This document shows positions 12,501 through 19,690 of a stretch of DNA of 64,000 bases, one piece after another. Source of the stretch: a virus; the IMG/VR virus record IMGVR_UViG_3300010354_015978, positions 1 to 64,000 of that record. The stretch is one strand, 5' to 3'. The first letter of the stretch is position 1; the number at the start of each line of letters is the position of its first letter. The translations under genes were made by a program, and so were the position numbers. The notes beneath the pieces were generated by a model. It was not told the origin of the DNA. It did not search any database and saw nothing but the letters and a program-made list of their open reading frames with translations.

Positions 12501-15500
12501 CACCACAGTCATGAACCTAGACACTCCAGGCGCTGTGGGTGTCAGCATCAATGGTGCTTATCTGTTGCCCACCACAGACAACGTGGGAGGACAGTTTGTG
12601 GCCAGTGGCGGAAGCTCGGCACAGACTGTGACCTTGATCAATACCACGGTCAACGTTGGCGACATTGTACAAGTTGACACCAACCAAATCTCACTGGTGG
12701 CCGCAGCGGCCATGGATACACCTGTGGCTGGAAGCCAGTTTGGTTGGGACATAGATCAGTGCGTGTTTGGCTGTAGCCTGCTGGCAGGTGCACCCAACGA
12801 TCCAACCAGTATTATCGCAGGCGGCCGAGTTGAATTCTGGCAGAACATTCCCAGATACTATGGTGCCATCACTACCGAAGTCGCCAACCCCACACTGACC
12901 ATTGGCAACTACATTGCCATCAATGGCTACTATGTGGAATGTACTGGTAGCACCGTGGAACAGTTGGCCGCAGACATCGTGGCAGCGAAAATTCCTAATG
13001 TCACAGCCTATACCACACCCAACATCCAGTATCCTGGTGATAACCGCACCAAGATTTTCCCAGTGGGCAGCATTTACACAGATGCCACGTCATATACTCC
13101 TGTGGTTTACGTAGATGATGTCTTGCAAACCTTGGGCGTGGACTACACCTACGATGCCGCAGCCGAAGAGATCATCTTTGTTGTTGCACCGTTTGTAGAA
13201 ACCACGGTGACCGTGGTGTCGGGTCGATTGACCATATCGGTCAAGAATTCCGACGCTGCTACCACACTGGACAAATTGAACCTGGCTCCGGGTACCGGGA
13301 CATTGTTCGCAGATCTTGGCATCAGCATCCTGCAACGCCAGCAGATCATACGCAGCCCACGTAGCGAAGCCTTTGCTTACTTTGGTGAGAGACTCAAGCT
13401 CAGCGATGACACCTTTACACTGGTGGTAGGCGCGCCCAATGGCAGCATGGTATTGGACACAAACTTTGATCGTGGCAACACTGTGTTTGACAGTGATGGT
13501 ACCACGTTCTCCGATACTATAGCACAGAGTGGTGTGGCCTACAGTTACGACGTACTGAGCCCGGCCAATCCCAGCCCCACCAATCCCCCGCGCTTTATCT
13601 TTGGACAGCAGTTTACCGACAACAACGCTGCATCGCTGGATAGATTTGGTGCGGCCCTGGATCTCACCACTGGTCAGCTCTTGATTGGATCGCCCGGCAG
13701 TGACCTGGATGACAGCGCCTTGGCTGATTATGGCAAGGTGGCGCAGTATCGAAATCTACAGGATCTTCCGGCCTGGCTGCCGGTGCGTGTGCAGCAGCCC
13801 GAAGTGGATGTTAATCTGCTCAACACCATATTCATGTATGATCGCATCAGTGGTCAAGAAAAACAATATTTTGATTTCATGAATCCCATCCAAGGGCGAT
13901 TGTTGGGTGTGGTCAAACAAAACATAGACTATATCGGTGCTGTTGATCCTGCGTTCTACAATCAAGGACCGGTTAACAACAACGGCAGCCGTTGGGGGCA
14001 ACAGGAAGTTGGCCGCATCTGGTGGAACATAGGTAACATCCGGTACATTGACCCCAACCAGGACGACATAGTGTATGCCAGCCGACGCTGGGGACAACTA
14101 TTCCCGGGCAGCGTGGTAGAGATCTATCAGTGGGTGGTCAGCGATGTACCGCCTAGCGAATACGTGGGTCCTGGCCTAGTGTTTTCCACGCAGAGCTTCG
14201 TGGTCAGCGCCGAGATCAATGAACAAGGTTTCCTGACCACGCAATACTTCTTCTGGGTCACAGGTATCGACACGGTGAACACCGCAGCTCGCAAGACGCT
14301 CAGTACCGTGACATTGACACGTTACATCGAAAACCCCCGCGCCAGCGGCATCAGTTACCTGGCACCGCTCAGCAGCAGCGCAGTGGCCATCTTCAATGGT
14401 CTGCCCTACATCAGTGCCGAAGACACGGTGTTGCATATAGAATTTGATAGACAGTACAACGATCAACCTGTACACGTAGAATATCAGCTGATCCCAGAAA
14501 ATCGTGCGGAAGGATTCCTCAGTGAGGGACTCTACAAGAAGTTCTTGGACAGTATGTCTGGCGCAGACACCTTTGGCAATGCTGTGCCTGATCCCATGCT
14601 GACACCCAGCGAGAAATACGGTGTTCAATTCCGCCCGCGACAGAGTTTCTTTGCGAATCGCTTCTTGGCTCTCAAGAACTATATCCAGACCACCAACGCG
14701 ATCCTCAAACAAATTCCCATTGTTGAACAACGCAGGTTCAACATTCTCAACAGTTTTGATCCACCACCGGCCAAGCGCCTGGGTCTATGGGACTTGGCAT
14801 TGCCCACATTCCAAGAATTGCTGTATCAAGATCTGCGCCAAGTGCCCATCGGCTACCGCTATCTAGTGCTCAGCGACGAGACCAACAACGGTCTCTGGGA
14901 TATCTATACTGTGATCGAAGGCGATAACCCCATAGGCAAAGACCTGCGCATTACTTTGGTGCAAAACTACGACACTCGCAAATATTGGTCCTATGTAGAC
15001 TGGTATCGCCCTGGTTACAACCCCAGTTCGAGAATCGTTACAGAAGTTCGCAACGTCGCAGCCTTGGTGACCTTGGATGTGCCGGTGGGCAGCGCAGTCA
15101 AGGTTCAGTACACCAACACACCCATACGGGTGTTTGACGGCAGTGAATTTATTGACGCCGAGATAGAATTTCCAGTGGGCGGCGCGGTAAGGGTGGGTGT
15201 GCCTGGTTCCGACATCTGGGAATTGTATCAACTTGAATACGTAGACGAAGCCAATAACATCACTGAGTGGGTTCGTGTGGGCCGTAAAGACGGTACCATA
15301 CAGATATCTGACAGCATCTGGAACTACGGAATTGGTAACTTTGGTTACGATCGCGAAGCCTTTGATGCGCAGTATTTTGATCAGGCCCCCATAATTGAAA
15401 CACGCAAAATCATCGAAGCCATCAACCAAGAACTGTTTGTCGACGAGCTCTTGATTGAGCGTAATCGATTGTTGAGCTTGATGTTCAACTTCATACTCAG

Positions 15501-18500
15501 CGAGCAGCAGGCTCCCAACTGGCTGACCAAGACCAGTTTGATCAATGTCAATCACATTGTGCGAGACTTGTTGCCCTATCAGAATTACCGACGTGATAAT
15601 CAGGACTTCATACAAGATTACATCAACGAAGTCAAGCCTTATCACGTACAGATCAAAGAGTTCAGCCTCAAGTACAATGGTGAAGACATCTATCTTGGTA
15701 ACTTGACTGACTATGACCTACCGGCCTACTTTGACGTGTCAGAAAACATGTATGTGAGCCCGGTGTTGGACGACAACAATCCACCCATCTACAGCACAAC
15801 CAGCAGCATACCCAGCACCAGTCCGGTCTGGCAGACATTCCCCTACAACCAGTGGTTCAACAACTACAAACTGTCAATTGAGTCTGTCACGGTATTGGAT
15901 GGCGGATCTGGATACACTGTGCGTCCCGTGGTCACTGTGCTGGGCTCGGCTGTGCGCGCCGCGCAAATGACTGCGCGTATCAACAGCGCGGGTCAAGTGG
16001 TAGAGATCATTGTCAACGATCCCGGCGAAGGCTACAGCACCGCGGCCACCATAGTGATATCAGGCGGCAATGGCTCCGGTGCCCGTGCAGTGGCCACCAT
16101 GATCAACCCCTTGGTGCGCAGCATCAATACCACTATCAAGTACGATCGTTACCAATATCGCAGCGACATCGTGGAATGGCAGGCCAATGTAACATATCCC
16201 GCCAACACCAAGGTTCGCTATGCCAACGTAGTCTGGACCAACGCTGCTGCTATCAACACTGCAACCTTTGATCCCGACGACTGGACCAAGGTCAGTGCGG
16301 GTAGTCTCAGTGGTGTTGACCGCACCATGGGCTTCTATACGCCCACTGCCACCATGCCAGGTCTTGATCTCAGCCAACTGATATCCGGTGTAGACTATCC
16401 CGGTGTACAAGTGGCAGGTTTGGACTTTACTTTCAGCAGCGGTTTTGACGCCGGCGCCTACGTCAAGCGCAATTTTGATGTGGCCACCAGCACGGATCCA
16501 CTGTACATAGAAGGCTACAGAGACGAGACCTGGAGCCTACAGGCACCCGAAAAGGATCCGCCCAATCGTGTGTTCACACCCGCGGAGTGGGTGGCTGATC
16601 GTTGGACCGGCGGCGCAGGGTTTGACTCTGTCCCCTACGACAACTACAGCATCAGCGCCGAAGGCCTGGTCACTTATGATCCTGCCATCCTGGATGCCAT
16701 ATACGAGTCACCGTTTGACGATCCGTATCTAGGCACGCGCACCACTGACATCAACGTGGATGGCGGAGCCTTTGTTGACACCTACAGCAGCCATGCACCC
16801 GAAGAACTGGTACCGGGCATCGCGTTTGATACCCTGGACCTGCGTGTGTACACCAGCCCCGGCGATGACTGGCAAGTCAATGGTCACGGTTGGCCCCTGA
16901 GTGTGTTCAATACTTCATGGAACGTGTCCGCACCAATCGTGAGCTTCAAAGACCGATTGACCTATCCAGTCGCGGTGATTGTGTACAACCTGACCAATCG
17001 CCAGCGCTTGGATCTAGGAACTGATTACACCGTGGATTGGGTAAACTATACTATCACACCCTTCCACAATGTGGCCAATGGTGACGTCCTGTCGGTATAT
17101 GTCTACGCCCTGGGCGGCGGACACCAGATCGTGACCCGCACCCTGCTGGGCAGCGAGATGGACTACAGCAGTCTCAGTGTGCTCATGGAAGTGCCCTACA
17201 GCATCGTCACAGAGTTTGCAATATTTGCCAATGGTGTACCCATCACAGATTACACCTTTGAGCCTGCACCTGGCGCGCCCGGCTTCACGCTGATAACATT
17301 CAGCCAAAACGACAGCACGATCTTTGGCGCCGATGATCGCGTGACCATCACAGCCATGGGCGCATCGGACATCCAGCCCAATACCACCTGGAGCCTACCG
17401 CTCACACAGTATGTTGTATCAGATGGCAGCGACTTCTTTACACTCACCAACAGTCTACAAGGTGTCAATCCCATCAATCTTGTGGTGTGCAAAAACGGCA
17501 AACGTGCTCGACCCAGCCAGTGTGCTCGTTACTACGGCGATGGCACCACCACCACTTACAACTTGCCCGTGGAAGAGGGCTATGATCAAGCCATTGTGGC
17601 CGACAACGATGTGTCTGTGTACATTAACAATCGTCCCTTGACACTGGGTGTTGATTTTATTGTCAATCCCTACGATGACAGCAGCATTGAACGCACCGTG
17701 ACGCTGACCGCGACGCCGGCCACAGGCGCGGTGATCGTGATCGCAGTGAGAACAGCAGCTCAGTATTGGGTGATCGGTGACACTATTGTGTTCCAAGCTC
17801 AACAAGGACTCAAACCTGTGGTAGGCGATGTGATATCTGTGACATCCTGGAACGATACTGCGTATCAGGATCTATTGACACAGGTATTTGTGGGACCGCG
17901 CACACAGGGCATCGTGACCACACAAGGCTTTGACGACACCTTGTTTGACGAGGGCAACATCAACGAAGAGCCCGGCGCGTTTGATTACAGCGCCGGCAAC
18001 CAGATACTGAGTAATCGTTTCAATCTTGGATTTGAAGTCACCAACAACAGCCGACTCACAGTGAGCCTGGATGGCAACTTCTTGTTCCCAGATCGAGGGT
18101 TCACAGTCAGTGGACCGTTCCTGACTGTACAGGGTCCTATACTGAACAAAGCGCAGGTGTTGACTGTGACCAGTTGCACCATGCGCGTGGTACCTGCGGC
18201 ACAGAGATGGCGCATCTTCCAAGACATGCGTGGCCTACAGCGATTGTACAGGATCACTCCGCAGACCACTACCAGACTCACACAGGACTTGTCTGCCACC
18301 AGTGACATCATCCATGTAGAGGATGCCCGCAAGTTAGATATTCCGGACTTGCAGGATGGTATTTTTGGTCTCATTACCATCAACGGTGAGCGCATCGCCT
18401 ACAGAAACATTGACTACAACACCAACATCATCAGCGGGCTCAGACGAGGCACCGCCGGTACTGGCGCAGCCAATCATGTCGCAGGTGCTGAAGTCACTGA

Positions 18501-18870
18501 CATCGGACGGGGTAATCTGTTCCCGGCGTTCTATCAGAACCGAGTGCTGGCCTACGACGCCATCGGCGACGGCACTACCCTGCAATTCGAGGCCGAGGAC
18601 ATCAATCTCAACTACCTAGCAGACAGCACCGCAGTATTGGATCAAGTGGTCTTGGTATTCATCGCAGGTGAGCGCGTGACCACGGGTTACACTATTACGA
18701 ACACCTTCCCGCTGACCGTGGTGTTTGACGACCCCCCGCCCTATGGGTATCAAGTGTCCATTAGGATATATCAGGGACAAGTGTTCTACGACAACAACGG
18801 TAACCTGGTGCCCTTACAGGGCTTGAGCACAGGCGCATCTCTGTTTCTCGGTGCCCCTAGAGGAGAATAA
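3514..18870 (+). CDS. Giant gp7-like baseplate/virion protein, 5,118 aa
   Basis: Probable wedge protein in the gp7 position directly after gp6, but about five times the length of T4 gp7 (about 1,030 aa). The N-terminal 130 residues (RTIDLLPEIFKTEATRQFF; LFEQQYYAWDPFCDLDKFSNYSQYYW, here split) look like gp7-type proteins of T4-like phages. Residues about 310-475 hold two sets of short tandem repeats, built on RTTPDR/SYDI and GPxDPxDGxxGTFD. Six FG-GAP repeats ending in GAPG, GAPN or GSPG lie near residues 2523, 2579, 2946, 3073, 3287 and 3375, as in integrin-type beta-propellers. At least ten copies of a beta module (V-x-V-NG-x-L-x-x-x-DYTV ... P-x-x-G-x-x-I-x-V) are spread from residue 1128 to 5046. 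Two copies of an EWVADRW-GG-x-GFD module lie near 795 and 4365. Function as a wedge protein is inferred from position and N-terminus. The length and fused propeller are unusual. Confidence 0.8.
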   Translation: MALRRTIDLLPEIFKTEATRQFFAASIDQIAQEPSLKRIQGYVGRKVGAGVNPLDNYVTEPTATRTDYQLEPGVVFLRPDTSTAFDAITYPGMIDALNANNANTRREDRLFEQQYYAWDPFCDLDKFSNYSQYYWLANGPDPVDVSATAIPLTDDFTVTRNVLDYNFSGIDGGNPVITLARGGSYNFAVNQPGHKFYIQTAPGVSGTLPSSPNISSRNVLGVLNNGDDNGTVQFNVPRKDAQNFYFGLAQLDTPVDLVTETLLFNQVNNVYVEDFLANNPTGIDGITELNGLNLVFTNRIGDVNGGGWKYESQYDPLIRTTPDRVGYYISYDIVPRTTPDRYSTTVSYDIVTRTVANRVAQNESFDIDGYGYDSNLQPYAFPILVTRGPFDPADGQPGTFDYDPQDSSEEYGFDQPEIEVITGGPADPLDGTPGTFDASPYEQPQVLVVSGPPDPLDGQEGSYDSLPFDEQTPITARNTRYSVWQIQYVYTGDRPYMRLASVADIPQDTRFRVRYGAEYSNTEWWKDQTGFIVRVPSLSAVLDELWYQDSSNPDIFGQIKLVDIANPQPISIDDIIGATNYTSPNGVKFTNGLMIQFRGPTFPEQYRNQKFYVEGVGTGPGIGKRVGFVDGQAYFGPFHIYQGVKLTGALHDETTFQQIIYDTAIESIINAGRAFTPEREVDRARSGLGSQAIDGVLKNNGIILVPVSEMVTPEPYNPDVLEPFDGNAVLLGTFNVVNSQDPLYVRGVRNVTWAPLYQWNESLQQYVEISQGTETFTPDQWVSDRWGGGVGFDNGGFDNTLNSPVTPDYITINRASSDRNSWSRNNRWFHKDVIAYTAELNKNYPVYDNNLRAKRPIVEFRPNLRLWNQGTQAKPAVNVIDFNTTDAISQVNGQIGYGADGYEFRNGSRIIFAGDTDLQVRNKIYRVEFFDPDDSGKLIIRLVPEVNNDALINQTVTCLNGATQQGKVFWFDGATWLDGQQKTGVNQPPLFDVYDLDGVSFSNQAKYPSTTFRGSRLFGYARGETAVIDPVLGFPFKYRNIDNIGDIVFENYLYTDKFVYVRDRVSYEMDVGDGFVRQYQDRVSFFDQIGWQPAAARSRQRQVFRFIYNDEPLLLDVPIDTATVFAPVQMFINGVFVDPTKYTVTTTALNATITLVDPPPVGTTIEVQMFGPEPSDFAFYQIPVNLENNASNDDPIDFTLGGIRNHYGTIGQNLRNIQGPVNGANNTRDLGNIIPWGNSIIQNSAPLVLPSVFWRRGEFAFFQSLEFSSREYTKYKALLLDLAAKGDFINYTPTQILDLVVEQISLGKTEQFPFYWSDMLPSGDVYTELNYTFTPISTNTFDTTRIYDFNSSNYQSVMVFLNGEILTRDYDYIVPDDRAVVIITRTLQDGDQIQLREYANTYGSYVPNTPTKMGMYPAYRPQMYLDESFVEPRMVIRGHDGSITFAFGDFRDQVLLEFETRIFNNIKINTPVPLIAQDVIPGQFRDTGWSLSEITSIMLPSFLTWVGLNSIDYTSQAYTAGNPFTYNYSQSQDKIDRRPLLGNWRGIYNYFYDTLTPNLTPWEMLGFTEQPDWWETRYGPAPYTSGNMVLWEDLAAGYIADPIEPYFDPRFARPGLTSVIPVGSEGEILSPLKSVVGNYDATSFQRSWTFGDDGPVENAWRTSSVYPFAVMRLLALTRPAEFFGLFVDRDRYKFSDTLQQFVWNDRYRINPKDLAPLYGSGTSRASYINWIVDYNQQGGTNSQASLTRDLDNLDVRLCWRLAGYSSKNLLQLFTERSTPQGENRSLLLPDESYQLLLYTNVPQNIVDYSACMVMVSANGWQVIGYDLQRNFFEILQSNIAGPTTTISANGSTERVATSYLDNIVQVPYGFEFTSRAAVCDFLLSYGALLERRGFQFNRTENGYLVDWKQMAIEFLYWSNQGWGLGTAINLNPGGVELLITRPGEIAAPLFPTTAGNYILNQNRGIVPAADLVIERVDNTLRINSLAANTINYVSLKFFSYEHMVILNNRSIFNDLVYDPATGARQNRILVAGAVSNEWNGTVNAPGFVLNQDNIPQWRPNVKYTKGEIVLFKDEYWSASTIIQPTAEFDYSQWIKSDYAEIQKGLLPNSPLSSNELATAYDVYQANLESEVDLFSFGLIGFRPRRYMQLLDLSDISQVNLYKQFLKDKGTTRATDIFNLANLGKEVARYDVYENWAMLRSVYGANANRSFFEVVLNEANLQSNPSIIQIVQSSVDQSEADQKIVLEDVWKSSYALTTPNILPATLNPTVPEQGLPTAGYVNLDDVDITIFDLDQPTDPTITQQINVGTTIWVARVNTYDWNIYRVEKIPATVTQISDNLDGASLVTFTSEHGLGVGDVLIIKYFSTDVDGYYRVLSVPSITTVTIAYEFTGFQTTQEGTGLALTLQTARVSEPSKISELPYATQLFPGVRAWVDQDSQGRWSVLEKTDAFTAGETLTAEVPILASKFGGAISQGLFNRTALIGSPDYNPESLANPPGAIYNFVSDEEERLVQRSATVLNATGASKYGFSIYVGDQTWSVAGAPASNDNVGYATTTYVEPGTQDFTIRQLLVPPDQDFGAAEFGYAVSMSENERWMYIGAPGKNKVYVYDKVDVQEQRVDYVSDGLTNNYTYSNDIIVDYTQPEQIRVFVDDNLLDYQEGDYTVSGGTLYLTVVPEAGADISIRRNQVTQLDRRVVSDYTPQNLYAPRPPLPDSSIPPEGSGAEFIITNQRGIYVLGQITGGIDYRVDDLLRVPATDLETQDVPAPPNLTPTFVTSSVDLITVDDTTGILPGMSVYGTGFVSGQYVTSVINGTQFIVSALPDSAPSGTLTIGHDLLIKITGVDTDGAILSFTANTENAAYPGGVTTGAVFPLDQYLYTAQNIYSFVVNVNNQLYRPHFDYEFNTDSAYNYLELIFNTVPPAGATITVSSDSYYNFNQVLTVPGLAGDARFGHSISVNRTGQLIAVGAPGANAAAGLAYYFVRAAQAFQVQSTDTTTFTTVMNLDTPGAVGVSINGAYLLPTTDNVGGQFVASGGSSAQTVTLINTTVNVGDIVQVDTNQISLVAAAAMDTPVAGSQFGWDIDQCVFGCSLLAGAPNDPTSIIAGGRVEFWQNIPRYYGAITTEVANPTLTIGNYIAINGYYVECTGSTVEQLAADIVAAKIPNVTAYTTPNIQYPGDNRTKIFPVGSIYTDATSYTPVVYVDDVLQTLGVDYTYDAAAEEIIFVVAPFVETTVTVVSGRLTISVKNSDAATTLDKLNLAPGTGTLFADLGISILQRQQIIRSPRSEAFAYFGERLKLSDDTFTLVVGAPNGSMVLDTNFDRGNTVFDSDGTTFSDTIAQSGVAYSYDVLSPANPSPTNPPRFIFGQQFTDNNAASLDRFGAALDLTTGQLLIGSPGSDLDDSALADYGKVAQYRNLQDLPAWLPVRVQQPEVDVNLLNTIFMYDRISGQEKQYFDFMNPIQGRLLGVVKQNIDYIGAVDPAFYNQGPVNNNGSRWGQQEVGRIWWNIGNIRYIDPNQDDIVYASRRWGQLFPGSVVEIYQWVVSDVPPSEYVGPGLVFSTQSFVVSAEINEQGFLTTQYFFWVTGIDTVNTAARKTLSTVTLTRYIENPRASGISYLAPLSSSAVAIFNGLPYISAEDTVLHIEFDRQYNDQPVHVEYQLIPENRAEGFLSEGLYKKFLDSMSGADTFGNAVPDPMLTPSEKYGVQFRPRQSFFANRFLALKNYIQTTNAILKQIPIVEQRRFNILNSFDPPPAKRLGLWDLALPTFQELLYQDLRQVPIGYRYLVLSDETNNGLWDIYTVIEGDNPIGKDLRITLVQNYDTRKYWSYVDWYRPGYNPSSRIVTEVRNVAALVTLDVPVGSAVKVQYTNTPIRVFDGSEFIDAEIEFPVGGAVRVGVPGSDIWELYQLEYVDEANNITEWVRVGRKDGTIQISDSIWNYGIGNFGYDREAFDAQYFDQAPIIETRKIIEAINQELFVDELLIERNRLLSLMFNFILSEQQAPNWLTKTSLINVNHIVRDLLPYQNYRRDNQDFIQDYINEVKPYHVQIKEFSLKYNGEDIYLGNLTDYDLPAYFDVSENMYVSPVLDDNNPPIYSTTSSIPSTSPVWQTFPYNQWFNNYKLSIESVTVLDGGSGYTVRPVVTVLGSAVRAAQMTARINSAGQVVEIIVNDPGEGYSTAATIVISGGNGSGARAVATMINPLVRSINTTIKYDRYQYRSDIVEWQANVTYPANTKVRYANVVWTNAAAINTATFDPDDWTKVSAGSLSGVDRTMGFYTPTATMPGLDLSQLISGVDYPGVQVAGLDFTFSSGFDAGAYVKRNFDVATSTDPLYIEGYRDETWSLQAPEKDPPNRVFTPAEWVADRWTGGAGFDSVPYDNYSISAEGLVTYDPAILDAIYESPFDDPYLGTRTTDINVDGGAFVDTYSSHAPEELVPGIAFDTLDLRVYTSPGDDWQVNGHGWPLSVFNTSWNVSAPIVSFKDRLTYPVAVIVYNLTNRQRLDLGTDYTVDWVNYTITPFHNVANGDVLSVYVYALGGGHQIVTRTLLGSEMDYSSLSVLMEVPYSIVTEFAIFANGVPITDYTFEPAPGAPGFTLITFSQNDSTIFGADDRVTITAMGASDIQPNTTWSLPLTQYVVSDGSDFFTLTNSLQGVNPINLVVCKNGKRARPSQCARYYGDGTTTTYNLPVEEGYDQAIVADNDVSVYINNRPLTLGVDFIVNPYDDSSIERTVTLTATPATGAVIVIAVRTAAQYWVIGDTIVFQAQQGLKPVVGDVISVTSWNDTAYQDLLTQVFVGPRTQGIVTTQGFDDTLFDEGNINEEPGAFDYSAGNQILSNRFNLGFEVTNNSRLTVSLDGNFLFPDRGFTVSGPFLTVQGPILNKAQVLTVTSCTMRVVPAAQRWRIFQDMRGLQRLYRITPQTTTRLTQDLSATSDIIHVEDARKLDIPDLQDGIFGLITINGERIAYRNIDYNTNIISGLRRGTAGTGAANHVAGAEVTDIGRGNLFPAFYQNRVLAYDAIGDGTTLQFEAEDINLNYLADSTAVLDQVVLVFIAGERVTTGYTITNTFPLTVVFDDPPPYGYQVSIRIYQGQVFYDNNGNLVPLQGLSTGASLFLGAPRGE

Positions 18871-18874
18871 ATAG

Positions 18875-19042
18875 ATGATGCACAAAGACCAAGATCAAAC
18901 ACCCCCTGAGCCCAATAAAGTTGAGGCTGAGCCAGCACCAGAACCGCGTCGTCCTGACGACCGGGGATCAGTGCATATTGATGGCTTTGTGCGAATATTT
19001 GATCCCAACACCCAGCAGGTGTTTTTAGAGACCCGTACATGA
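18875..19042 (+). CDS. 55-aa protein, short paralogue of the next gene's N-terminus
   Basis: Small protein beginning MMHKDQDQTPPEPNKVE. The first 30 residues are Pro/Glu/Arg rich and probably disordered. The last 25 (VHIDGFVRIFDPNTQQVF) match the N-terminus of the following protein (VTIQGFLKIYDPNNGEIF) in length and pattern, so this is either a split-off copy of that N-terminal strand or a partner peptide. The ATG lies 4 bases after the giant gene's stop, with AGAGGAGAATAA as a ribosome site. The stop overlaps the next ATG in an ATGA junction, which supports translation. It has no recognisable family. Function unknown; a small structural or assembly role is inferred from position. Confidence 0.65.
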   Translation: MMHKDQDQTPPEPNKVEAEPAPEPRRPDDRGSVHIDGFVRIFDPNTQQVFLETRT

Positions 19043-19641
19043 ACAACGTACCCGTTACAATCCAAGGTTTTCTCAAGATCTACGACCCCAACAACGGGGA
19101 AATATTCGTGGACAAAAAGAACGCTATACATTATGAAAACATGAGCTTGGCTCTGGCACAGAGCCTGGCCAACAAAAACCTTGGTTTCATCTATGGCATG
19201 GCTTTTGGCAATGGCGGCAGCGCCGTGGACCAAACAGGTATCATCACTTACCTACCGCCCAATACCACCGGGCAAAATGCCAATCTTTACAACCAGACTT
19301 TTTTCAAAGTCGTGGACGATGCCAGCGCAGCCAATACTGATCCTGCTCGCAACAAGCTCACGGTGCTGCACACCGCTGGCACGGTATACACTGATGTTTT
19401 AGTGAGCTGCCTCTTGGATTACGGTGAGCCTGCTGGTCAGCAGGCCTTTGACAACAGCACCAACTTCAACGGCGAATTTGTGTTTGATGAGCTCGGGCTC
19501 AAGGGCTGGGAAGGCGCACCATCTAATCTGTTGTTGCTGACCCACGTGATTTTCCACCCTGTACAGAAGAGCCTGAACCGACAGATACAGATAGATTACA
19601 CTGTGCGCATACAAACTTTGACCAATTTAAGTGCGGCATAA
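19039..19641 (+). CDS. Virion structural protein, 200 aa, unknown role
   Basis: Encoded between the gp7-like giant and two fibre-type genes, so a baseplate or tail-associated role is likely. It starts MNNVPVTIQGFLKIYDPN, followed by a predicted beta-rich body with a Gly/Asn-rich segment (IYGMAFGNGGSAVDQTG) and a C-terminal strand-rich part ending in QIDYTVRIQTLTNLSAA. There is no signal peptide, membrane segment or catalytic motif. The ATG overlaps the stop of the 55-aa paralogue by 4 bases. It is not similar to T4 gp8, which normally follows gp7. Structural assignment rests on context only. Confidence 0.7.
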   Translation: MNNVPVTIQGFLKIYDPNNGEIFVDKKNAIHYENMSLALAQSLANKNLGFIYGMAFGNGGSAVDQTGIITYLPPNTTGQNANLYNQTFFKVVDDASAANTDPARNKLTVLHTAGTVYTDVLVSCLLDYGEPAGQQAFDNSTNFNGEFVFDELGLKGWEGAPSNLLLLTHVIFHPVQKSLNRQIQIDYTVRIQTLTNLSAA

Positions 19642-19690
19642 ATATACTGTGAAAACTTGCTGATAAATATCAGAGACACGGAGTGATAGC

